A DNA stretch of 64,000 nucleotides from Dryococelus australis (GCA_029891345.1 CM056999.1:24649418-24713417), one strand, 5' to 3'; shown: positions 49,301 to 62,349, counted from the first letter of the stretch. Notes: generated by a model from the letters alone, not told the origin. Made by a program: numbers and translations.

Positions 49301-51011
49301 GATTTTTCTTGGAGGAGACTGATTATTTTTCAGCAGGAGGATGATGGAAATTAGCAGTGAGATATGTCAGTGTGGGTTGGTTTGCAGTAGACACTGTGTC
49401 CAGCTTTTTACCTGGATTCTTGGTTAGCAGTAAACATTTCAGAAAGGGTTGCTTATTTTTCTAATACTTTATGTTTCAGACTAAACTTTGTTGACATGCA
49501 GCTTAGAGCTTAGTGTAGCTATTGGTGTTCAACTTTCGTGTCCCCTCAACCAAAGGACTCTTTTTCATGCACTAATTCAAACACCCCTAGAACATCAGCG
49601 AATCAGCTCCAGCTCGAACCATATCTTTCATGCAACTTTATTGAAGGCTTCAGTCTATGATTAACTGTGTCCTGATCGTCATTCCTCAGCAAACAGAAAC
49701 TATATCTGATTAAATGACAAATTTTTTAGTGCTAAACAGTCTAATGTTATCTCTTTGCTCATTGTGAATGGGTTACATTATGAGCTAAAGTGAGTGAAGG
49801 CGTCATATATGTTTGTTGCATGCAGTTCTGTGTAGTGTGTTCTTTTGGACATTGGTGAAGTACCTGTGTTGACTTCTTGTAGCAATTCTTGCCTTAAAGT
49901 GAAACTATTTTTATTCACAGGATGTAAAACACATGGATGGTCTTTGTCAGTATCATCTTTTGACCACAATTTTTATTAGAATTTCTTGTAAGCTGACATT
50001 TTTTTTGCAATTTTTTATATATGTACTCATTTACTGTATACACTAAATTCTGCACTATGGTGTTTCAAGCATGTCCAAATATAATTACTTCCTTATACGT
50101 TTGTCCTTGCGTTGCACCCCATTTTCTATATAGTGAGTGTTACTTTTGTTGCACTATCTCTTTGCAATTACAAAAATCTGTAGTATACCAGGTAGGTATT
50201 TATACACTGATCATTATAGTGAAAGTGCCATCTTCTAAGGGAGTACAATATTTCTTAGACCTTAAACATGCTGGGTAACTAGTTTTGCAGAAGAGCGTAT
50301 TTAGGTACATGTTCACTTTGTATTATTAATTGGAATTCAATGACATGATCTGCAAGTTACAAAGTACTGTTCTGTGTTTTGTGTAAATTTATTTTGAATT
50401 GGTACTTACCTCACATAACATGTTGTTTTTATGGTATGCCAAACACAGTTACACAAATTATTATGGAGTTTTCTGGCTATTTGCGAGTTGATAAGTTTAG
50501 TGGGATAGCATTATTATGAAATTTATTATTTATTCATTTATACATTTGGAATTTTCAATATTCAACATTAGTAGTAGGCATGCATGTTGCATTGACTTGT
50601 AAGTGAAATGGCTGTCATTTGTTTTCCTTTGAAAAAGTGACATTTTTACTATGTAATATAAAATTGGGCTTGTGAGTAAATGTGATACACTAGGATTTTT
50701 ATATCTTTTGTGTGTCATGCTGAATAGAAAAGGGATTAATTTTTTGAACATTAGGCTCATGAAAACCAGCATGATATTATTTATTAATAAATATATGACT
50801 AGTATTTTCAAGTTAATTATGCTTGCTGTGGAATAGTTCACTGATATTTCAAACAAAACTTGGGGAAATGTAAGTACTGTAATGAGGTTCTTTTACACAC
50901 CCAATCAAACATATTGTCGTAATGGTGGCCTAACATTTCAGATCATATCTTAATACTGTAGTTTTTTTCCCAAAGGGTTAAAAATTATATTGAATACTTT
51001 TTTTTTTCCAG
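46345..51011. other. Intron 3: no supported gene
   Basis: AT-rich DNA. Seen here are gttcgagatgagatcgagacgagat near 47299-47323 (a repeated gagatcgagacgag motif), a GA-rich stretch around 47885-48060, and mononucleotide runs (A and G, 49088-49120). No coding or repeat family was recognised. Confidence 0.4.
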
Positions 51012-51071
51012 ATTGACTCCCACTTCCATTACCTGGAAATTCAAGCGATTGAGAGCAAGAAACCTCATCAG
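51012..51071 (+). CDS. CARMIL: CARMIL exon 4 (residues 63-82)
   Basis: A 60-nt, phase-0 exon after a long pyrimidine tract and acceptor (tttttttttccag), with donor GTTTGC at 51072. It encodes IDSHFHYLEIQAIESKKPHQ. The F-x-Y-L-E-I core is shared with vertebrate CARMIL PH-like domains. The donor keeps GT but is weaker than the others (GTTTGC instead of GTGAGT); the strong exon end CAG may compensate. Confidence 0.93.
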
Positions 51072-51336
51072 GTTTGCAAAACAGAACTTTTCTGAGCATG
51101 TATGAACTCAACGTAAATACTTTATAACTGCACATAAATGTATTTATAAATTACAATTATGAACAAATGTATTAACTGTTCATTTATACATTTTTGTGAA
51201 TACTGTCTTTAAATGTATAAGTATTCATTGTTAGAGGGCTTTGAACGTTTTATTTTTATCAGAAATGTAAATGAATGCTCAGGAATTTACACTGGAAGTT
51301 AAACCTGCAATCTGTTTGAAAAGGTCACCAATGTGT

Positions 51337-51567
51337 ATATGGTAAAGTGAGCACTTTTGAAAGCCCACTCATTTGGAATAATACTCAATAAATATTTTTA
51401 TTTGAGTCTGAGATGCTAACTTCAGTGTGTGGTGGGATACACGCTGTTTTTTTATTACTTGCATGGCAGTATTTATTTAAAAAGGTGGTTAAAGGATAAG
51501 AAATGGCTGAAAGGGAAAAGTAACTAGGGCCTCAAAAATGCTCCATGTACCATGAACAGCATATAGT
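51337..51567 (+). mobile_element. MITE, diverged copy (family of 55.3 kb)
   Basis: It starts tatggtaaagtgagcacttt and ends agtaactagggcctcaaaaatgctcc...catgaacagcatata, matching the 55.3 kb element at both ends and in the middle. Terminal repeats are more eroded. Confidence 0.65.
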
Positions 51568-51569
51568 GG

Positions 51570-52650
51570 CAATAGTTTTTGGCCATAAATTGGGATGTAA
51601 AATATTTTTATGTACTTTCTAAGGGAAGGAAAGACTTGAGCTTAGCTTCCTGTCTGCGCATGCATATGTGAATGTGTACTAAAACCTTTTGAACCCACAC
51701 CAAACTTGCTCTTCTTATAATACTTAACATTAAACTTTTATACTATACAAAGCAGAATGCTTTCTTTTTAATTGTGCCCGTTTTAAATTTTTGTCGGCAA
51801 TGTGGCATATCTCTGGAACCAGTTGACCAATCTTAACTAAAATTTGTGTGTTGGGAGCCCTCCTTCAGCAATTCATTGACTCCTGTCCTTAATCATTTGC
51901 CGTTGTGAAGGGTAGCACATCTTGAAAAAAGTAAAGCTTTTATCATCATGTCTCTGGGACTGCTGAATGTGTTCCAACTAATATTGATGTACAAGTACTG
52001 CTATGGAGAATATAAAAATATATAAAAATTGTAAATAGAAAATAAAAATAAATTAAATAATCTAAAAAAATTAAAACATAACAATTTAAAATTTTTATAC
52101 GTCAGCACTTATTTTAAAATTGGCAGCCATAGAAATATTTTAGGTAGAACCTCTACTTTACACTTTCCTTGGGATGAATGTAAAATGTAAAAAAGAGGGG
52201 TGGGGGGGGGGGGGGGGTGGAAGTGTAAATAAAGAGAAACAATCTAACTTGAAGACTCTGTTGAAGGGTTAATGTTGATGTAGAGTAATATGCTGAACAG
52301 GTTTTAGTTTAATATTTTAAAATACCAAATGATATATATTAAGTTTCAACTATTGTTTTCTATTTGGGTCTTTTTTTGTAGTGAAGTATTTTACGAACTT
52401 GCAGAATAGTATTTTTTTTCTTTACTGTTTCTAACAGTAACTGGTAATCTTTTTATTATTTGACTTTCTCAGTCGATTTGTAAGTTTTATTTTGAACTAA
52501 ATCACATAATAATATATTTATCTCAATTTAAGTTATCCTTTATTGTATAATCCTGCTGCAGATCTGATAAATAATTTTTGTTGTATACATATTATTGCAC
52601 TCTCAATATCTGCATTAATGTGTTTTATAAACAACACTAAAATGTATAAA
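51570..52650. other. Intron 4: no supported gene
   Basis: AT-rich, with a G run (52201-52217). No coding evidence. Confidence 0.45.
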
Positions 52651-52744
52651 TTTTCATGTAACCTTTGAATCACTTAAAAATTATTTTAAGTACCGCAGTC
52701 TATCAGTTTTTTTATGTTGTAATTTTATTTGTGGATATTAAATG
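52651..52744 (+). repeat. 94-bp direct repeat, copy 1
   Basis: It matches 59470-59563 with two differences (taccGcagtctAtcag against taccGtagtctGtcag, at positions c/t and a/g). The flanks do not match on either side. Confidence 0.9.
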
Positions 52745-55253
52745 GCAGAGACACTGCCTAGCCTGTGTCATCCATTATCATGCTGAATTGTTTTTTAACT
52801 TGAGGAACCATAGCCTTGGGCCAAATTGCCTGACTGCAAAGGAGTTTACCAGCCTGCTACCAGTCAAAAACCATCTTGATTTCTTGTCATTCAAACTCAG
52901 TGTGGGAGGCAGATACCTCTTTTAGCAAAGCCAGGCTTGGGGACTGCCTGGAAGTTTCCCACATTTGTTGACTCCAAGGGTTCATCTAGGGGTATCACAA
53001 GGAGACGTGAATTCCCTTGGGTTGCACATGATTTGTCCATCCCGCAATTTTGAAACCCTTTTGGTCTCTGATACTATAACCAGCAATGGTCCTGACACGT
53101 CAAGTGACCAGTGGGGCCTCTCAATACCAGGCTATGCTCGCAGAAGCAGGATACCCAATCAGCCAACGCATGCCAGAAAGAGAATCATAGTTCCTCTTAC
53201 CATGATTGATGTAGAAACTTGTATAGAAAATGTTAATTTGATGTATCCCTATTGATTTGGATTGTGTTTAATACAACTATGCACTCAAAGGTGTTGGGTA
53301 AATTAATTGCCTACCACACCCCATTGGTTGTCTGGCTGTGCTATCTTGGTGTATGGTGATGGGTTTGGTCTGGGAAGTGGCTAATGGGTGGTTGTAGAGT
53401 GGAGTGAAGGGTTGGGTGGTTGCTTAGGTCTCCACTCTAAAATGTTCATGCTTACCATCATAGATCATACAGGCTGGTGGGCGCCTGATAATGTTAGGTT
53501 CTTTATTTGTGTACATACATGTTTCTGGTTATAAGCACTCCTGGAGGCCACAAGATCTCCTGCTGGGAAGTACTTACTGCCTTACTGCTGTGTTAAGGAA
53601 GGCTGTAGTTTGGAGAGCAGGGAGTAGGAGTTTCCAAACCTTTCCAGGAAGAACAGTTAAAAATGAGCTAAGAGTTATATCCTTTCATTAGGTTGCAACC
53701 TGGTTTTTAAGAATTTGGAACTCCTTATGTACTTGATGTGCATGTGCTTAGTGTGCTACTGAACTGAGATCTTCTGCCATTTACAAAATGATTGCAAAGA
53801 TTGAGCCTGAGAGATGCCATCATCTTCTGTATTGACAGCAATAACCAACGTAAGGAGCAGGTTTTTGGAAGACTTTGAGGTGACTACCAGTGCTGGAGCC
53901 TTCGGAGACAGATAGATGGCATGGATCTGTTACTGCCATTTAGTTGATGAGTTGGTGGTGGTGACATTGCCAGGATGGTTATTGATCATCAGCTTTGTTT
54001 TGCAGCGCTTCCATTAGTATTGTGACAAGTTGGTGCCCATATGAACAAGTGTCCATTGCACTTAACTGCTAGAATAGCAGTTAAAGGAGACCACACACAA
54101 ACACACACCTTTAGTTACCTGTTCTCTACTAACAATTGTTCTGTTGCCACTTGCTGCCTGTGTCCCTTCAGAACAAGTAGAGTGGAGCTATGCTTGTTTC
54201 ACCTCTCCTCATGAACTTCCAAGATGTTTTGGCTGAAAATTCCAAGGTTATACGTAGAGAGGGCAAGGTTATGATGCTGGGTAGAGATGCCCACCTTGAA
54301 CCCACACTTAAAAGTACCATTCTTCCCTCCAGTGGGAATTACTTGTCTGTATTCTCATGTATCTGCTCATTTCCACAATTATTCCTGATGGTTTCTTTAT
54401 CTTGGTCCAAGGACAGTAGACAGTGCAGGCAAACGTGGGCCTAGTAGATTTTGGTAACTGAACTGCTTGTCGATGTTCCTGCTCCCTTGCTTACAGGGGC
54501 GTAGTCTGGTACAGTGTGTTTTATTTCAATGCAGCCCAGCCTTATCCAGGACATTATCATTCTCACCCAGTGTGCAAAATGGTTTGAGATGTGATTATTA
54601 GAGAAAACCATTTAGCTGTGATCTTTGTCTCCTAAGAACCAGCACCACCATTTGACCTCAAACAAAGGCTACTGACTAGTGAGCTTGACCCCAAACACAA
54701 CCTCATATGAGGAAGCAGCTTTGTATATCATTCTCATGGATAATAAATTTCATTTAATAACCATCAGGAGTATCTGATTTATTCACTTTCTCCTCTGGTC
54801 TTTGCACTAGTCCCAGTCACTGCTGTGGTAAAAACTATGACTTGCTTCTAGATGATACTATGTAATTTTTTTTTAATAACGGAATTATAAGTACCCATCG
54901 AAGTATATATTTAGTATGAGAAAATAATATGAGCTAATCATCACAGCCCCTTGTGAACCTCTCATTGGCTTCTTAAGCTCAAGTTTATTTTATTGTCCTT
55001 TGTTAAATATTTTAATATAAATATTAACCTTATATTTAACAATTTAATTTTTGGTAAATATTTAATATAAGTAATCTGTTATTTTTCTAATTCTCTTGGC
55101 AGTTGAGAGATAATGTTTAGAAAAAAATAGTTTAAAGCAAGTAATTGTAATTGAGTAAATAAATGGAATAGTGGGTAAATACAATGTGATTTTAGAAGAC
55201 AGAGGGCCATGTGGTCAAGAGAGTTGAAGATTATTTACTTGATTACTTACTGA
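52745..55253. other. Intron 4: unclassified, one protein-like frame
   Basis: The + strand frame 52965-53255 (96 residues) contains SIPGYARRSRIPNQPTHARK and ends ETCIENVNLMYPY. It is protein-like but has no recognised domain and no partner. The remaining frames are shorter. The GC content is somewhat higher than in the flanks, suggesting an old repeat. Confidence 0.25.
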
Positions 55254-55255
55254 TA

Positions 55256-55489
55256 TAGGCCGTTCACGGTAAAGTGAGCACTTTATAAAGCTGTTTCATC
55301 AGACATAATAACCAATAACTACATTTATTTGTAGCCTCTGACTTTAGGTTTTGGGTGTGGTGAATGTATACACTGTTTTTATTGCTCACATGGTAGGGTT
55401 TACATTAACAAGTGGTGGAAGTGTATCAATTGGTTGAAAGAAAAAAGTAACTAGGGCTTCAAAGTGCTCTCTTTACAGTGAATGGCCTA
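55256..55489 (+). mobile_element. MITE, 234 bp, with TA duplication
   Basis: The left end TAGGCCGTTCACGGTAAAGT and the right end read inward, TAGGCCATTCACTGTAAAGA, are near-identical terminal repeats. TA flanks both ends (55254-55255 and 55490-55491). No coding capacity. The TA target fits a Tc1/mariner-type MITE. A diverged copy lies at 51337 and partial arms near 17.66 and 33.94 kb. Confidence 0.75.
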
Positions 55490-55491
55490 TA

Positions 55492-58367
55492 CCCAAGTAT
55501 GAGCAATCCATCTTCCTATAGTTTATATACACTTGGTGGGATTCCAGTAGTGGTGCCAAAGCTATACTGGGAGCATGTATAGCTCTTGAAGGAATGTAGT
55601 TTATCCTCTCCATTAACAAACATTTTGGTTATTTATAGAATTTTTTTGACTCACCCAACTATGCTTACTATAGCTGTCTCCCTTCTCCCCACATAGACTT
55701 GCTAATTTTGCTGGACACTAACTCGCTCACACACTCCAGAGTACTTGTCAAGCTGGCATATACCTTGCTAATCTGAAGAGCTAGCAGACAGCCCACATCA
55801 GAATGCCAAGCATTTAATGCTTCAAAATTCGAGTACTGAAAAAACACTGAAATTTGGTATACCACACCTTGCATACCTTGGCATGGGGCAAGAACGGAGA
55901 CATAATGGGTTGACTAGCTGATAAGGTATCATACTCCATTTGCTATTGTGTTGTCATGTGGGTTATACTCTAGCAGAGATTTTCTAAATCTTTTTTGCTT
56001 GGGTTTTGTGGAAATGTTGGGGGGAGCAGGGTGGGAACTGATTGGTACTGGAAATTATTTATAACTGTACAGATTTTCTATACAGCCTGATATTCTCAAT
56101 AATGACAAAAAATGGTCTATTGATTGTTCACGTTTGCTTCATATGGTGTATAGTTTTTCTTTTTTGGTCTAATTTTTAGTCTCTACAAGCAATATACTAC
56201 AAAATCCAACTGACTTTGATGCCGGCTAACAGCCAGCGGCGCTAGAGCCTATAACAGTGCTCACCACGCATGTGTCACGTGTCCTACACGTGCGCAGAGA
56301 GGCCAATAATTTCGACCTTTCGTATAAATGTTATTTTCAGTGTAAAATGTGTTCTATTGTCTTTGCAGTGTTTAATGTGTCTTAAAATGTGTTCAAGAAC
56401 ACTTAATATTCCGGCATGAATGCAGTCATAAAGACGCACTAAAATAATATTGAAATTCATAAGAAAATTATAGAAATGTAAAACAATATTTAATTTGTGC
56501 CATTTTATTTTCAATAATAAAATATTTTACTCGGCGTGCATAGCACTTCCACTTATGTGAACCATGTAGGCGGCCATGGTAGGTTCGTGCGATGCTTGTA
56601 TCTGGACAGTCTGTCGAGGAGAGCTGGCGAGGTAAGACACTGTCACGTACGCACTACACCTTTTGTTCACTAATTTAGGTTTCCATAGTCAATTTAGTTT
56701 ATTGGTTAACCTTTACTTGCGTACATTTTTGCCAGATATTTTCCCCAGCATTATGCTTCCGCTTTATTAATTTCTTGCACCCTTGTGGTATTTTTAACTT
56801 AATCGAGGAGAAGGAAGAGAAGTATGTCGGAGAGGTCACATGACCTGCACAACTTGAATCAGCCGCCATCCGCGTATGTTTATGGCATTTTATTGTAACT
56901 TCTTTATTATTGCTACACACAATTTTTAAAACCTTATTTTTAAGTATGTATTTGAGGGTATTTTTTGTGTTTGAATATTTTACGGCATCATCACGTATAG
57001 CCACGTGGCTGACCGACGCCAAGTCTTTATATATGCCATCATTGCATTTGAGAGCTTATTTATGTAACAACATATGTGCAATATTTTATTTAAGGATTCT
57101 ATGTCAATGTAAATTGATGCTTTTTGTACTTGACCACGCGGTCACAGTAATGTTTGATTTTACCGCCATCAGGCATGTTACATGCCTGTAACTACTGCAA
57201 TCGTAAAGAGAATAATTTTCTCAGCAAGAATAACCTTTTGTCTGACTTAAGTTTGCCATTTCCATGCAGAAATATTTGCAATTTCACCTGCACCATGTGG
57301 TCCGCTACGAACTTCATCCAGCGGCATTCGCGCCATCTAAGCTTGTTTTCACAATGTGTGTGTTTATTGTGAATATTCATCTTGTGTCCCATCTTGTTTC
57401 ATGTATCATTCAAGGGTTTAACTAATTTTGTAATTAGTGTACAGTGCAATTATTCCCATCCTAGCCGGCTCTGTGTATAGGCCGTCACCACACTACCCAT
57501 GTGCTGGAGGGCGAGCCCGGACAAGTTTGCATTAGTGATGGCGATTAATCACACATGTTAATGTGTATTAAGGTTTTCATTTGTAATTCACAGTGTCCTG
57601 TGTTCAGGGGAAAACCGTCCACCCTAGCATCTGTCAGCCCTCTTTCCTTGTGAAGGCTGTGTTTTCACGCACCTCGGTGAGATCATCCATCTAGGCGTGC
57701 GCTAGAGTAATTGCGGGCTGAAGAGCACCCAAGCGTAATTGGCTAGTCGTGACTGTGATAATCATAATTTCATTGGCACGTTGATGTGTTTGCATAACAA
57801 CAATAAAAAAACATGTCTACAGTGAACTTAATTCTTTTATTCAATAGTGACAGTGTCCTAGTCACATATATTTTATTAAGTGTTTATTTCCAGTGATGTT
57901 TAATAAAAAGTTTAGTATTGGTTACGTGTTTGTAAGTACACACGGGTGAGACGGACACACAGAATCCACAGCATCACTGAGAACCGTGAGTCTTAATAGT
58001 GCGGTGATTGAGAAGCGCCGCTGGCGGCGCCCAAATTACCAGTATGTATTTGTGTCATCGTTAGTTTCGTGTCTCACCCAATGGCGTGAACTTCCTTCTG
58101 GATTTTATTTTGAATTGTAAGACATTGCAAAATTAAATTATGACTAAAAAAAGCTAGGAATTGAGGAACATAACATGTATACTTAGTGTATGTGAGTTCA
58201 CATATGTGCACATACATAGTGTACATATGGGTGCATGCATGTGTATGTACCATTTCTGTAATGCAAGATGTTAGAGTATTTATGATAATGATAGTTAATG
58301 TAGTACTAGGTTTAACTCATGAAAACACTTTGTGTGCATGATAGATGTGTAATGGACTGACTTTCAG
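55492..58367. other. Intron 4, last part: CpG-containing block with inverted GC-rich ends
   Basis: GCCAGCGGCGCT at 56232-56243 is repeated inverted at 58014-58025 (AGCGCCGCTGGC). Between them CpG is commoner than in the surrounding DNA (for example ggcggccatgg near 56570, tcagccgccatccgcg near 56858). Frames are short and no domain was seen. It may be an old element or a regulatory region. Confidence 0.3.
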
Positions 58368-58498
58368 CTGGTCCTGACAGTTGGGGACAAGTTGTACTCC
58401 TTCCTTACACCGGACGACTCAGGCAGTCAAGAAGTGGATGCGATGGTGACAGCACTTGCTCATGCCATCTGTAACATTTTCCCCACCGTTTCCCTCAC
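58368..58498 (+). CDS. CARMIL: CARMIL exon 5 (residues 83-125 and two bases of 126)
   Basis: The acceptor gactgactttcag ends at 58367 and the donor GTGAGT starts at 58499. The 131-nt exon reads LVLTVGDKLYSFLTPDD, SGSQEVDAMVTALAHA and ICNIFPTVSL, then AC as the first two bases of a probable Thr codon. It completes the PH-like domain, including the final amphipathic helix before the F-P motif that precedes the leucine-rich region in CARMILs. The next exon must begin in phase 2 and was not recognised before 64000. Confidence 0.93.
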
Positions 58499-58504
58499 GT
58501 GAGT

Positions 58505-60480
58505 ATCCACACTTGCACCATTTAGGGCACCTGCACACTACGCTACCACAGCCACTGAGAAAGCCTTCAATGTATTGGACAGTGTGTACTTTGTCACTGC
58601 AGCTAGCTGGCAGGGACACCTATTGGGACCCCTAGCAGCATGCAGGTGATAAAGGCCATCACATCCTGGTCGCTGCGACATGTTGCATTATTTTCTGGCT
58701 TTGGTTGCCGTATGTCACGCTGCCTAGTGTGCAGGCACCCTTGAAGTTTGTTTGTGGAGTGCAGTCCTTGAAAATTAATTTGTTCCACAATGCACCAGCC
58801 ACCTTCAAAAAAAATTGTCAGTGTTTTTTAAATGTTAAATTTGTGCTTAGAAAATTGATAAAGTGTTTTTTTGCTATTTTTGTAATAGTATGACTAGTAT
58901 ATCACCTTTAAATATACTATTGAACAGTGAGTACTTCAAAGGCAATTTTTGAATCAACTGTCCTGTTTTTGTTAAGACATGTAAGAATTAACTTGGTTGA
59001 AATTGCTGTGATCTTGTTGATGTGTGCTGCAATGGTTAACTTTCTGCCATCATTATGTGAATTACTTCACCATGGCCCTGTTCCATAAAGTGTATGGACT
59101 AATAATTGAAAGTGAATTTATTTGTAATTTCAACTAATTAAAAATATAGTGGTGCAGAAAATATATACCCCTAAACTTGTAGATATTATTCCATACATAG
59201 AAGTTACCAGTCTAATTTTAAAAATTACAGGTGTTTTGTTTTATTAATGTATTAGTATGAGTAGTTTACTAGTAACTTGTAACCAATTTCCTATAGGTGA
59301 TTAGAGATTGGTAGAAAGTATTATTAGTGATATTTTTGTGTGAACTTGAAGGATAATATGTGGCCAAGAGACAGCAGTGATAGTTCCCTAGTTTGAATAA
59401 TTTGCATGCCCAACTCAAGTTCATAATAAACTTATTTAAGTACTGTGTGACTTTACACTGTTTATGTACTTTTCATGTAACCTTTGAATCACTTAAAAAT
59501 TATTTTAAGTACCGTAGTCTGTCAGTTTTTTTATGTTGTAATTTTATTTGTGGATATTAAATGTTAATTTTTCAACTTGCGTGTTTTTTTTTTTGTTGCA
59601 AAATTCTGTGATTCTTAAATAAAAACACCTTGCTTACAGTGTTCTCTGAGTAATATTTCAACATATTTTCATTAGATGACTTCAGTCATAAACTTGTTAC
59701 GTTTTAGTATTGTTAGATAGTCAGAAATTAAGTAGAAAAACTCAAGCCAAAATGTTGTTTATTGATTTTAATCTTCCATTCATCTTCTCAAACAACATTG
59801 TACACATTATTTTTCTCTTTCTTATCAACACAATTAAATCATAATAAATCATTCTTCTTTATCAAAAATTCCAAATTGAAAACATATTTCAGCAATTTCA
59901 TTCAGTAATCATAATTATATTCTTAAATTCTTATTATATTAAATCCCACATGACCATCTTTGGCTGTGGTGAGAATTATTTCTTCAGCAAAATTTTGTTC
60001 TCTTTTACATCAGCCTTACGTATGTTGTCTCCTGTCCTCCGATTGGCTGTCGTCTGATCACGATACATCTCTCTGCCAATCAGCAATAGCGAAATGAGAG
60101 ACAACCCTGACAATATTCTTTAGTACCTTTGTTTAATAAACATTTAATTTTTTTATATTTGCTAGGAAGAAATGAAAAGTAACAAACATTAATATATGTC
60201 TATAAATAAATTAATTTGTATGTAAATAATTATTAAAAAAATAAAAATAACCCTATATTCTTAGTTTGTATAATAAAGCGTGATTTGGAAATTATATTAA
60301 TATAAGTGATAACAGAAGCAAGTAATGTTTAGTTATATATATTGACGCATGTGCTATGGGGTATGACTATCGTAGAATGTAGTACGGTAACATTGACTGC
60401 CCTGCCAAGCCCAGTTTAGCTTACCACAACAAATATTATACCTTCATTTAAGCCTAGGAGGTATTAAAGGTTTTCATACA
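58505..60480. other. Intron 5, first part: direct repeat copy 2 and a foldback
   Basis: 59470-59563 is the second copy of the 94-bp repeat. At 60024-60105 an imperfect inverted repeat (gttgtctcctgtcctccgat against its inverted partner ending gagagacaac) could form a hairpin. No gene is supported. Confidence 0.45.
59470..59563 (+). repeat. 94-bp direct repeat, copy 2
   Basis: It matches 52651-52744 at 92 of 94 positions; see copy 1. It is followed by a T run and unrelated sequence. Confidence 0.9.
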
Positions 60481-60779
60481 GCATTTGGTCGCTTGGGGGC
60501 AGGTTTACAATGGGCTGGAAAGGAATCAAACTCCAGAGTGAGTCAGATAGAGGTGGCTTCCCGCCCAGGGATCGTGATCCTTCTCACGATTAGGGTCGCC
60601 AATATACGCAGGATGCCAGCGATCCCAAATGGATGTAATGGCGAGGTTTTTAATCTAGAGTGATGATGGTGGTGCGTGGTCTGGCAGACAAGACTCTAGT
60701 TGGTCAAGTGGGTTGACGGGCTGGAATGAAATCTAACAAGGGGCTTGCCACATGGGTACGGGAGTCAGGTTGTGCAGGG

Positions 60780-61200
60780 AGTCAAACCCGAATCACCTTT
60801 CCCGTTGCCAACTTAATGTCACAATATTTTGGGAGTACTGTGCCCACAGGATGTTTCACTCGGATACACCGTCCGGATTTTAATTTAACCTTACTGATGG
60901 TTTTCTGGGATTGGCTAGTAGTAAGGTTTTCATGGGGAATAGCCTCGTTCTCCTGACTTAGTAATTTCTCCTGAACCTCGTATTCCGTTGTCGGATATCC
61001 AGGCCAATTGCCACCGAGTAAGTGGTCTAGCAGGGATGAAATATCCAAAGGGATAGACTGAGAAATGGCTCATGGTGTTTGATCTGCACACCTAACGGCG
61101 GTTCATCCTCAGACATGGATTGGGTGTAAGCTTGAGAAAGGGCACAACTTTCCTACGTCTTTGCTTACTAGGAGCACCACCTTTCTTACTGTACATCTGT
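60780..61200 (-). CDS. Uncharacterised retroelement-like reading frame
   Basis: From about 61196 the minus strand reads MYSKKGGAPSKQRRRKVVPF, a basic start. After a frameshift it joins the frame starting at 61048: MDISSLLDHLLGGNWPGYPT, TTSQSQKTISKVKLKSGRCI and VKHPVGTVLPKYCDIKLATG, ending near 60782. No domain is recognised. It lies downstream, on the same strand, of LTR-like promoter DNA at 61.6-62.3 kb, which suggests an LTR-retroelement leader protein or gag, but this is inference. Confidence 0.3.
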
Positions 61201-61639
61201 TTAATAGGATCATCACACTACACAAAAAATAGGGAGCTAGGGTCCACTAACTACTAGTAACAGTACACAAGAATTCAACGTTACGTGGTTGTTTATTGCA
61301 GGGTTTGGTCCCTGGGGAGTAAACACAATGCTTATCACTAATACCGAAATGTACAAATATAATTAAATTGAGTTTACAAACACTGGAGAAAACAATGATA
61401 CGAGAATCACGTAAATAAAACGGGGGGTCAGGCGAAGGCGAGTCTGAGGTAAGTAAACTATAGCTCCGCAACTTTACAGTGGCTAAAAATGAAAACTATA
61501 GCAACGCAATTTCACAGCAGCTAGATTAAGGGGAAGCAAATCAGGCAGGTGACGCGAAGCGCGACGGCTCATTACCGTGAAGTCAAGGGAAGTTGACTTG
61601 GGTAAGGACTACCGGGCAAAGGTGGGGTATACCTGTAGC

Positions 61640-62330
61640 TGTTGCACTTCTCACGTGCAGGTCCTTGGTGACGTGCTGGTCTTGAGAGAGGGAGGGGGGG
61701 AGAGGGAGGGAGGGAGGGAGGGAGGGGGATATATATATTCTTGACCTAGGTTTAATAGGTGGGTAAAGAAAGTAAGGTTGGTGGTAGGAAGTAGAGGAGC
61801 CGTTGGTCGGACTCGAAGCAGAACCTTCTGCAAGCTGGGTGTAGGAGAGTCCTCCGTGGACTGGAGTGAGAGCAGCAGAGCCCTTGCTGGCTGGAGGAAG
61901 GTAAGGCCTTGCAGACTGAGAAGAGTCTTAAGCTGACTTGGGGTTGGACTCGGTCCTCTTCGGTTGCCGAGCCCAACGCCACTCACTGGTGCTGGCTGCC
62001 AGGGCTGTATTTATACTAAATTTTCTCTGCAGTTCTTCGGGGTATGGGGGATAGCGTAGCCTTCCAACACGGAAGTGCATTTATCGGGGGTTACAGACGC
62101 GCTGCGAGTTTCTTATCGCTTCACGTGGAGGCGACGACAAATTAAAACCCCTGTCTCTGAGGCGGGCCGGCTGCGACGTCACAAGGTCGCAGGGGTGCTA
62201 CCATCTCTCATGATTGCAGGAACTTCTTCCAGGGGCCAGACATGAGTAGTAGAATTCTCAATAATAATAATTCCAATTATGGGGGTGCATTTTGCATGCA
62301 TAATTCTGGACAAGCAATGGTGATTGGAAT
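61640..62330 (-). promoter_or_regulatory. LTR-like promoter region
   Basis: On the minus strand a CRE-like TTGTGACGTCGC (about 62172-62183) is followed by a TATA box (TATAAATA, 62008-62015). This layout resembles the blocks near 12.1 and 42.8 kb. A (GGGA)n stretch lies at 61684-61726. The termini were not resolved. Confidence 0.35.
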
Positions 62331-62349
62331 TACGCATGTGGGTTTCTTA

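Noticed and set aside
61651-61986. Pro/Ser/Leu-rich minus-strand frames
   Set aside because: They run through the (GGGA)n repeat and LTR-like DNA; composition is repeat-driven.
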